A stretch of 64,000 nt of DNA from positions 372,001 to 436,000 of the forward strand of contig JAHLMK010000006.1 in assembly GCA_019915135.1 (NCBI GenBank), in the 5' to 3' direction. Within the stretch, counting starts at the first letter, position 1, and every line of letters starts with the position of its first letter. This document shows positions 55,501-64,000 of this stretch, piece by piece. Made by a program: the position numbers and the translations under genes. Under the pieces are notes generated by a model, which did no database searches, had not been told where the DNA came from, and saw nothing but the letters and a program-made list of their open reading frames with translations. Origin of the DNA: Strobilurus pachycystidiatus. Its lineage: Eukaryota; Basidiomycota; Agaricomycetes; Agaricales; Physalacriaceae.

Positions 55501-58500
55501 TAACACCAATTGGCAACATGTCAGAATTTGCATCTGTCCAACCAGTATTTGAAAGTAGTGCCCATAATTCTCGAGCTGCTGTTTTACGGTTCAAATAAGA
55601 TTTTCCAAATCCCATTTCTGTTAAATTCTGTAAACCTAATTCATTCAAATCAACACTGTGCAAATCTTGATCTAAATGTTCTAAGGTATCTAAGTTATCA
55701 ATAAGAGTTTGCTGTTGTAGATATTCCTCCATTTTTTCCCATTCAACATTAACTTCTGTTCCTTTTTTCATTTGTGCTCGATAATCATCTCTTGCATCTA
55801 AACATTCATAACGCAACTGAAAATTATCCATCAATTGATTTTGACGTTGGGTAAAATTATGTGCATTGGAAGTTTCTGACCATGTTGCTTTATCCTGTTT
55901 CAATGTTAACCCATTCCGCCACGGTTTAAAAAATACCAACATTGTACAACAATAATAGTCGTGATCACCCATATCTCTTCTTGGTAGCATATCACCAGCA
56001 ATATTAGGAATAATTGCACCTACTTCATGAACACATGATATATAATGTGTTTTAACATAATTGTGATCTGGATGCAAATCATATTTTCCCTGTTCAAAAT
56101 ATTCAAGATTATCATTCTTGACAATGAAGTTTTCTTCATTATGGGATATATTTTCCAAAGTTTGATGTAACAGCTCATTCTGATCAACAATTGTATCATC
56201 TGAATCAGACGAACAATCAATAATATCATCACCTATAAGAGTTTTTGTTGGGGAACTTAAATCCTCATATGTGATTTTATCGTCAAAATCATTTGTGACA
56301 TCTATTTGAAAATCGTCTTCCAAGATATTTCCGTCAATAGGGATATCATCCTCCGGTATTAAGATTTTATGATTATTTGTTTTATTATGCGCTTTCATTT
56401 TACATAAACGGATCCAATCCCAAAGACACATATCTTCCAAAGCGAGTGGTCTAAATTTATAGTCTTCAACTTTTGATATTCCAATAATATGACCTTCTTT
56501 TGTTTTACGAATAATAACCTTTTCTGCTAAAATATGGATATCATCTTTATTCCACGATTTGCGTACATCTGAAACATACGATTTCCAATAGAACAACTCA
56601 AATTTTGCATTAGTGTAATGATCGGGTAACCCTAATAGATAAGAACACATCATAGGATTTCCAAACTCCATCTTTACGCCTAATGTATTGACAATACGTG
56701 TAATTAATTTTCAAGCTTTATCTTCTGATGTTTCTGTTCCATTCAACAAAACTTCGCTACGTTTAAAAACTGATCTAATTGCTTCAAAAATTACATATGT
56801 CTTAAGACTTGGTTTGACAACATATTCTGATACATACATCAAAGCCGCTTTGACTGCAGTTCCTGATTATAATGATGTTACATCGGTATTACAGTTCATG
56901 CAATACGTTAATACAGCTGTAATCATATTCAATGCAGACTCAAGTTGTTTCATGTTGATATGACCATCTTCTGAGATGTCAGTAAATTGAAACAGTTCTC
57001 GAGGAAATCTTGCCTTACATTTTTTCCATTTATTATCTAAACATCGTTTTCCTATTTTATATGCAGTTTTTTTACCTTCAGAATCAAACATACTGGAACA
57101 CGTATGTATCTGCATTTTTTCTAATAAGAAATCCACAATTGTGATGAAATGTGTCCACCAATCATCTGTTGCCTGACAGAATTGACAATCATTATCATCA
57201 TCATCATCATCATCATTTCCGTTATCTGTCTTTTCATCATCATGATTAATTTGACAAGCTATAGGTGGCATTTTAGGAAGACATGTAAGAGGATGTTTGA
57301 AATCAGAAGCTGTTGCAAACTTACTGTTGAGTTCACTTACAATATGTCTCGGACCTTGCATAAATGATCCTTGATGCGCTGCTTCAAGATATGCTATAAG
57401 TTTTTCTCTAAACTCAGAATTAGGATTGATGATACGATCACGAATTTGTTGTGGGGATAAACTTCCTCGTATCCAAACTAATGCATGTAAATGAAGTGTC
57501 AAGCGACCTTGTTGCTCAACAGCCCCATAATACCAGGATACATCACCATAAGCTCCTTTGTGTTGTGCATCTACACCTAAAATATGAGTAATAAATGTTT
57601 CTACCATGAAGTTGAAAAATCGAGCACCTGCAGCAGGATTTTCAGTTACCAATAATTTTTGTGCATCTACAGATAATGGATGATTAGGTTGAAACGTCTC
57701 TTTTGTTTCTGCCCAATAAAGACATAAAGGATGTGTAAAATCAGAAGGAGTCAACGTGATATACTAAGATGGTGCACCTTCTGAAGCCATTAAAGAGAAT
57801 AATTCATTTCGCATAAATTTCTTACTTGTAAGAGAGCCATCAACACGCCCTGCTACAAGATCTAAATCTCGTAAAATTTGAAAACATTTTTTTTCATCTT
57901 GAGTTTCTGGTTTGAAATGTCCTCTTGCCTTGGTGACCTCAATAATATTGTCTAATACAGAATGATCCAAATTGAGTAAACGATTACTGATATTATGAAA
58001 TTTTGGCTTTTCTGCTAGAAGAAATCCTCCTGTATTAGCTTGTTTCATTTGTTGATGACTAAAAGCAATAAACGGAAAATTTTTATCTTTTTGAAATCGT
58101 TTATCATGATAATTCAACAGCCATCGATAATGTTCATTAGGGGATAAAGTACTATGGCCAATTCCCCCGACACCATATGAAAAAAGCCACGGAAATATTA
58201 ATGGGTACAAACTTGGATTTCTGTACATATTTTGTGCTTGTCGTTTTCTGCCAACAGCTAAGATACCTTGATTATTATCAAACCAACGAAATGCTTCTTT
58301 GCGAACAGCCTCCCATGTCATGCCTTCCAGTTGTTCGCCAACCAAACCATGCATAATGAAAGCACATTGATCACCCTCAACTCCATCTTCATCAGCTGTA
58401 CTATGTACAGCCAGATTTACTGTAGTATTTGTATCTGAAATTCCTTCACGGAAAATAACACCAACCGGTGGCATATCTTCTGGATATGTTTCCATATTCT

Positions 58501-59688
58501 TTGGCGAAATCTCGACATCACTATATCCTGCATGATTACAAAGAAGCCACTCTAAAGCATTCATAACTACTTTATGCCGAACCAGTAATGGCATTTTAGC
58601 AAAATCTTTCTCGAGAGGCTTATCTGGTCCTGTAAAGAAAATTATTAAAACTTCATCTAATTCTTCTTTTGGAGGCGGAAGAAAATTATACATTTTTGGA
58701 GTTGGATTTTCAAATGCTACACAATGAGCGATCATCTTTCTATAACCCTGATCAATTTTGACAAAACATGCATTATGTCTAACACGTGCAACTAGAATCT
58801 GCTCGATCCAATTTAATTCGGATAATTCCGGTGGAACAGTACCCAACCACAAGGAATTGGCCAAAGCATATTTGGAATTTCCCCTTTGCGAATTGTTGCT
58901 CGACAAGTATCACAAATGTTACTGCAGGTAGGATCGATAATAGGGCCGTCTATCTCTTCTATTGGCTGTCGAAGTGTATGACGTTCTTTACGAGTCACTC
59001 CAGCTACAGAAAGTACAGGCAAAATATTTTTTATACTACTCAATCTTGACATATTTTTAAAAGGTATGAGTTGACCACATACTGCACATCCTCCTTCTTG
59101 AAAGGAATCTGGATTTAAGTCTTTGCACACACCTCTAACGATTTCTATTTGGGCTGCTTGTGTCAGAGGTGGGGGAGGGTAATCTATATCACTCTTTTGA
59201 CTTGACTCATAACGATAATTCCTTGTACAACCTTGAGCGTCATGCAATGGAGCTCTCACAGAAGTCATTTCTATGTTATTTTTTTGTTTTCGAGGTCCTA
59301 CTTTTTTAGCCTTTGGCTGATCGACTTCAAAAAAAGTTGTCAATGTTTCACACTCATCATTACAAGCATGAGCAGTCATCAAATCTATCATATCACCTTT
59401 TCGTAATTTATAAAACCGTTTTGCACTAACACGATGAGCGGCCATAATTTTCTTAACCTCTGTAATATTCACCTCATTCAGTAAAAATTCAAATGATATC
59501 TGTACGCATATACGCTCATTATCTCCCTCTTCCATTTCTGTAGGATAACCGTATCCAACATACTTGTAAATCTCTGTTTCATCAACTAGAGTAGGGTTGA
59601 AATCTTTCAATATTTCTCCCTTAAACCGTACAATACGAGGGGCACCACCCACAATACCATCAGAGCATAACATCATAGGAGCTGCCAT
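52511..59688 (-). pseudogene. Helitron RepHel transposase with C-terminal USP-like peptidase
   Basis: About 2,390 codons from MAAPMMLCSDG to a stop at 52511. In order: Cys-rich region (CAVCGQL and CSNICDTCRATIRKG); DUF6570 with LWLGTVPPELSEL and ARVRHNACFVKI; Helitron-like N (YPLIFPWLFSYGVGGIG); Rep with HUH motif HLHALVW near 57490; Pif1/RecD-type helicase with Walker A GMGGTGKS near 55130 and Walker B IFLDEVSM near 54900; helicase end with NVTKGQEGRVHSW and YTALSRGKT. After the helicase comes a domain with NNSCSYDSI (near 53290) and GGHFIARWID (near 52660), resembling the Cys and His boxes of ubiquitin-specific proteases. The frame is broken by a one-base loss near 58875 and by in-frame stops at 57761, 56864, 56711 and 54416. 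Rolling-circle transposition would need an intact protein, so this copy is dead or mobilised in trans. Confidence 0.85.
57187..57222. repeat. ATC/GAT microsatellite in the Rep coding region
   Basis: A run of CAT/ATC repeats encodes a string of Asp residues (NGNDDDDDDDND) on the minus strand inside the Rep part. It is in frame, so length changes in threes would be tolerated. Confidence 0.7.
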
Positions 59689-59845
59689 ATTGAAGCTTCT
59701 TCTGAAAAGGACGTGCATCAACACTAAGCATAGGACAATTATAGTCCCGATAAACAACTGATATTGTTTTATAAAAACTATTTTCCAAAGTTTACTTTCA
59801 ATGATATCTTTATGAGCGATGGACAGAAAATATTCAAGCGCAGCT

Positions 59846-60158
59846 TCTAGCAGAGTCGCGTACTGCAATAGCTCAGTCGGAGCTTCCAGCAGAGTTGCGT
59901 ACGGCAACAGCTCAGTCGGAGCTTTGGGCAGAGTCGCGTACGGCGACAGCTCAGTCGGAGCTTTGGGCAGAGTCGCATACGGCGACAGCTCAGTCGGAGC
60001 TTTGGGCAGAGTCGCGTACGGTGACAGCTCATTCGGAGCTTTGGGCAAAGTCGCATACAGCAACAGCTCAATCGGAGCTTTGGGCAAAGTTGCGTACGGG
60101 GACAGCTCAGTCGGAGCTTCGGGCAGAGTCACGTACGGGGACAGCTCAATCAGAGCAA
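59846..60158. repeat. 39-bp minisatellite, about eight units
   Basis: The unit is near GAGTCGCGTACGGCGACAGC followed by TCAGTCGGAGCTTTGGGCA. Because 39 is a multiple of three and the unit has few stops, several frames on both strands stay open. On the minus strand it would read ELSPYATLPKAPT, 13 residues per unit, in frame with the Helitron protein but upstream of its likely start. It is GC-richer than the Helitron and sits at its right border. Confidence 0.85.
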
Positions 60159-60189
60159 CATGAGAGATTCCTGCATTCATCAAAGTCAT

Positions 60190-60794
60190 CGTCAGTTACT
60201 GCTACAACCACAGATGACAACTCACTGTCGTTTGGATCCTTGTGATCTGAGTCAATGGGAGAGGTTCCACCGGAGACAATCCGAATAATAACGTCACATG
60301 GCTAGAGACGGCAATACCCAGTGAATCAGTTACAATAATCATGGAAACTAGCACTGAGTGACATACGCTGACGTGTAATTTGTTAGGAGGAATTACGCTG
60401 GAGCTTGCAATGACAGCGTGTATGCCCTATTGAGATTGAGCCAAGATCACAGGTCTGGTTCTACTACATGTACAAAACACATACCAGTTTCTGTCCAGTA
60501 GACACCATGGTCAAAGACCAACATAGCCTAGTGTTCCCGTCAAGATTACGACTCTCTCTGCGCGTGTGGCGATTATCATACCAGAATACATATCCAAGTG
60601 ACATGAGAGACATAGTTCTTCGAAAATCAAACATCTTGAGGACGGTAGGAGAGCTTTGAGGCCAGAAGAGGTGATTGCGAGTATCGATAGTCGTGGTTGA
60701 AGAGCAAAACTCAATTTCCTTTTTCGCTCGTGGCCTGATCTCAAAAAGGCAATTCAATGTCTGCACCGTCTTTACAAGTCATTTACGCAGGTAT
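60190..60794. other. Intergenic, no gene seen
   Basis: It lies between the minisatellite and the 3' end of the oxygenase-like gene. Short frames on both strands show no domain. Confidence 0.4.
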
Positions 60795-62779
60795 CTACTC
60801 TACCCAACCATCGTACGCAGGCCCATAGTTCATCATCCACCCAGCCGGTTTGTCCTTCAAGGCGTCAAGAACATTCTGATGATTGAAGAATACCCACGAG
60901 ACTCGACCTGGAGTCAGGTTGTCTCCATGTTTCATAATCCCCGGCTTCCACTCTCCGATAGCGTGATAGAGAACCTGAGACATGAAGATCACGATATCAC
61001 CGGCATTGTATCTAAACTGTGTCAGTACAGCTATGATAAACGATGAATGCCAACTACTCCAGTGATACATTCAAATCAGGTAGATAGATGGCACCGCCTG
61101 TAAAGTTCCCAGCGTTTGTGAGCTTGCACTACGCGTCCTGCGAGTCGATGTGGGTCCCCACTTGAGCCTTCCATACGGTGGCAAGGCCTAAGCTGACAAA
61201 ATTGAAGAATTTCAACCAACGCCCGGCCAGGCTTGCTCGCTTCTCCGTTCCGTATATCTCTGGCAGCAACTTTTCGGTGTATCCATTGAAGAGGGAGGAA
61301 ACCCTATCAATACCGGCACCATACCGATATGCAGCAGTGTGGTTACGCGAGGTACCGACCATGTCAACTGATGGAGTTAGGCCCAGATCCTATGGACATG
61401 TGAATCATCCCGTACTACAGTCAGAGGACGGAAAAGTTACTTCGCGACCTTGCTGGAACCATGCCTCGACATGATGCTTGATGCCTACGACTTCGTAGCA
61501 TTCTGTAAACGATTCATCAGAAGCGATTAATATGATCAAGAAGTTGCAGCTACCTTTAGTGGTGCCATCGGCCTTTTCGCGTGTATACGCCATGACGGGC
61601 TCGTCAAAATTCGCTTGGTGCCTTTTATCACAAGTGGATTGCGGTTTGTCGACGCCAGTCATATGAACGACAGCCTGAGCGTGTGCGAGAAGATCATGCT
61701 GCTCGTCTGGCTGTGACAGATCAAAATGTATCGCCACAGTGCAACCGTGTATCTTACAAGAAGTCCGTCTATAATCTCTTTGCCATTCTCCATGTGGCGA
61801 CTGATGTACACGACCAGCGTCTTACCTTTCTTGTCCTTGAAGATGGTGCTCGATCGAAACTTTGGACAATTGGTGCCCGCGGCTTCCATGGCCGCCACCT
61901 TGGCCTCTGCGGCAGCAAGATTTTTCCTGGAATGTGGTCGACGTTGTAAATGACCAAGTTCAACATCGCAGGTGACAATACTCTCTGAATGAGATAACTC
62001 AGTTTATAATGAACTCCGCGATAATTGAACTCACTTCGACCATCCGCGGGATTGTTGAGATCCTGAACACAACGCCGAATACGCTTTGCAAAGAATGCTT
62101 CCTCTCGTTTGGCGGCCTGCGCAATCTCTTTATCTGATGTCGGTATCTTGGGCTTTTTCAAATTTCCGGTTGTTCGCAAAGGTGGCCAACGTTCAGGCAG
62201 TTTTGGCATTGGAGGACGCAAAAGATACTCCTGAAGTGCGGCGGATGTACGACCTTTGGCACCGTGAGGGATTACGATTGGAGCCGTGTCATTGTCTGAA
62301 TCGCCTCGCGTATCAAGTGAGGACGATGTATTGCCCAGGTGAGCAACCTGGTGGGATGCAGAAAGGAGTGGTGAATTCATAGATGAAGCGGGGTTATTTG
62401 AATCCAGATGCGAGTCTGCAAGACGAGCGCTCCGCCGCGGTGTGTCAGGAGCTTGAACAGGGACGGCAAGCTGTTCAGCCAGAACCTCCTTCGCAAATCG
62501 CGGGCTCCGACGTATAGTCTCGGAAGGCGGCTGTAAAAGAAGCTCTTATACCTGCTCATGCGGATTCATGAAATTTGGACGCACCTCGCTGTCATTTTTG
62601 CGTTCGAGAGCCGAAGCCTCCTTCGCAAATCGCGGGCTCCGACGTTTAATCTTGGAAGGTCGCTGTGAAAGAAGCTGTTATACCTGCACATGCGGGTTCG
62701 TAAAATCTGGACGCACCTCGCTGTCATCCTGTGTGTTCCTTTTCCGTTTGAGAGTCGCGGATCGAGAAACGGGAGGCAT
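60795..62779 (-). pseudogene. 2OG-Fe(II) oxygenase-like gene with three in-frame stops
   Basis: Exons 62779-62035, 61984-61758, 61710-61554, 61502-61441, 61389-61069 and 61016-60795 join in phase to 577 codons. The N-terminus MPPVSRSATLKRKR is basic and holds repeats ending RRSPRFAKE and RRSARLADS. The catalytic part shows GTHIDSQD (iron-binding HxD), then GGAIYLPD, YNAGDIVIFMSQVLYHAIGE (distal His) and TPGRVSWVFF (Arg for 2-oxoglutarate), in the right order and spacing. Before it lies SRKNLAAAEAKVAAMEAAG. The nearest idea is the fungal 2OG-dioxygenase groups, perhaps the TET/JBP-like set linked to transposons in basidiomycetes; I cannot confirm which. A TAG at 61129-61131 falls just after HIDSQDA. 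Two TAA codons at 62678 and 62546 sit inside duplicated 21-nt GT...AG segments. It may be a young pseudogene, or the stops may be spliced or read through. Confidence 0.6.
62484..62770. repeat. Direct duplication of about 135 bp in the oxygenase-like first exon
   Basis: CTTCGCAAATCGCGGGCTCC, then the GACGCACCTCGCTGTCAT block, occur twice head to tail (about 62487-62615 and 62622-62750). On the minus strand each encodes NDSEVRPxFxNPH-type followed by RRSPRFAKE, so the duplication lengthens the basic N-terminal repeat region. Confidence 0.75.
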
Positions 62780-63227
62780 TCGTCCCGATGGTAGGGAGGT
62801 AAAAGATAAGTCAATCAATGATGCTACTTACTTTGCTACGATTCCGAAAAAGGCAATTAACAGACCTTCTCTTGTCCCGGTTAGAGGCCAAAAGGTCTCT
62901 AATGACTTAGTTACATTCACTTGACTGTTGATCTTCTCGCACTTCTATCAAACTAAAACTACAAATGAGAGGCATACTAGGAGAGAAGCATAATAATGAT
63001 TCTGCAACCCCACACGGCGTCCAGTATCTAGCGCTGCAAGCTGACAACCGTCCAACTTGCAGGACTGACGCCGTCAGATCCTGGGTACGTCCATCAAAAC
63101 CCAAGGCAGCAAAAGGCACGCCGTATGTCCAGCTACAAGGGCCGCTATCTATCTATCAGCTTGCAGAATGCCGCAACAGGGAAGCTGTACTCCCCTGCAC
63201 AATGTCACAGGAGTCGCCGCGACGCGA
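62780..63227. other. Intergenic, no gene seen
   Basis: It should hold the promoter of the oxygenase-like gene. No TATA box close to 62779 is evident and no protein-like frame is supported. Confidence 0.35.
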
Positions 63228-63600
63228 CGCCGTAAGCCGTCAGTCATGCAAGCAAGCAAGCGCGTGAGGTACATGAGGCTGCTCCGCGCTCCTGCATGAC
63301 TCCATTTTGCTTGTGTTTGAGGCGGCTGGCCATAGCCACGACGAGCACGTTGTTGACGATATCCATGTTGTACACGCGCTCGGGCTTTTTGACGGTCGAT
63401 TGATGCGGCGTCTGCGCGCGCGGATCCCAGAAACGCACCGACAGGTCTCACGAGCTGGAGAGCCCTATGCCCTGGCACATTCCGCCAATGACGCGCGCCG
63501 TATCTCGCGGAGAGTCGTTCACGGCGAGCTGGATGTCCTCCCGCCCAAAAACTGTGCCTGTCCACCAAGCAAGATGGGGCTCGTCTCCGCCTCTACAACG
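63228..63600 (-). pseudogene. Bub3-like WD40 fragment, decayed
   Basis: On the minus strand DLSVRFWDPRAQTPHQS is followed by PERVYNMDIVNNVLVVAMAS and, in a shifted frame, RSSLMYLTRLLACMTDG. This series is characteristic of the mitotic-checkpoint WD40 protein Bub3 (and close to Rae1). A stop replaces the Trp expected before DLSVRFWD, and at least one frameshift follows. The rest of the propeller is not found in the window. It is therefore a gene fragment, not the functional locus. Confidence 0.65.
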
Positions 63601-64000
63601 TCGCACATGCCGGGTCAGTATGGACAATGCAAGAAAAGATAGAGACGACGCACTGGGCGGTCGTCTTGGGGTGTATTGGCGGCGAAGAGCGTCGAGAGGC
63701 GTCTTGCTGAGTGGGAACGACGAGGAAAGTCGGCTCTAGAAAAGGATTAGCGTGAGCAAGGGCAGAGAGGCGACAACAACAACGCACCAGCTCCGGTCAA
63801 CGTTGGCAAGGCATAGTCCGTCATCTGTTGGTCCTGTGCGGACGGTTGGAGGCGAGGGTTGGTTAGTGTATACCGGGTTAGTCAAGTAGTGATCATTGAA
63901 AGAGAAATTGAACATACCCAAATGACAACAGTTGGTGGTATGACACCCATACCACAATGTCGTATACCATCCTCTTCGTCTCTCTGCGATTTGGCTTGTA
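63601..64000. other. Right end of window, no gene resolved
   Basis: Minus-strand GT-AG-like gaps (for example about 63736-63788) hint at exons running beyond the edge, possibly more of the WD40 relic, but no domain can be named. Confidence 0.3.

Larger units (their letters stand above)
52490..59830 (-). mobile_element. Autonomous-type Helitron, decayed
   Basis: The AT-rich block carries one giant frame with the Helitron order: zinc-finger/DUF6570 region, Helitron-like N, Rep with HUH motif, Pif1-type helicase. Base composition changes abruptly near 52490 on the left and 59830 on the right, which I take as approximate limits. I did not find a clear CTRR terminus with its hairpin, nor the TC end, so the exact boundaries are open. 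Confidence 0.75.

Noticed and set aside
59819..60245. Overlapping open frames on both strands
   Set aside because: They are produced by the 39-bp repeat, whose period is a multiple of three; openness carries no coding evidence.
1..64000. CRISPR arrays, rRNA genes, operons
   Set aside because: The window is eukaryotic nuclear DNA; the regular repeats seen are exon pairs, duplicated modules and one minisatellite.

Overview
The window comes from a filamentous basidiomycete, almost certainly an Agaricomycete. Genes are split by many 45-65 nt GT-AG introns. Basidiomycete-typical families are present: two DUF6535 proteins, a DUF6699 protein and a CaaX lipopeptide pheromone precursor. A large decayed Helitron lies on the right. 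Background sequence is about half GC; the Helitron at about 52.5-59.8 kb is visibly AT-rich.

Left flank (1-5.1 kb): about 3 kb with no supportable gene, then the C-terminal reductase domain of an NRPS-like/adenylate-forming reductase without its A and T domains. Next comes a decayed copy of the first exon of a membrane-protein gene whose intact copy lies on the far side of the array, at 38.7-39.8 kb.

Array (5.1-37.9 kb): four tandem copies of a module. Each module has a catalytically dead subtilase relic on the + strand, facing tail-to-tail a proteinase K-like S8 subtilase on the - strand. The modules are separated by long spacers. The - strand copies sit 8,326, 10,650 and 10,654 bp apart. 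Only the rightmost (D) keeps the full 499-aa gene with signal peptide. A, B and C share one 214-bp deletion and a different upstream sequence, yet their 334-residue catalytic part is identical to D and the roughly 16 base differences I found are all synonymous. The first + strand relic is reduced by a stop codon to a secreted, stand-alone I9 (propeptide-type) inhibitor-like protein. The spacers hold arrays of paired small exons encoding Arg- and Cys-rich peptides, a TATA-driven spliced transcript candidate with a 19-residue ORF, and Cys-rich multi-exon remnants.

Central genes (38.6-52.3 kb): a multi-pass membrane protein with a 20-nt exon and a GC-AG intron, a small membrane-anchored protein, an F-box protein, a GNAT acetyltransferase with eight exons, two DUF6535 proteins flanking a DUF6699 protein, and a 37-aa pheromone precursor ending in CVIA.

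Right side (52.5-64 kb): a Helitron (RepHel) of about 2,390 codons with four in-frame stops and one frameshift, carrying an extra C-terminal USP-like cysteine peptidase domain; a 39-bp minisatellite; a 2OG-Fe(II) oxygenase-like gene with three in-frame stops, two of them inside 21-nt GT..AG segments; and a decayed Bub3-like WD40 fragment. Gene models with introns were spliced by eye using reading-frame continuity; no searches were run.
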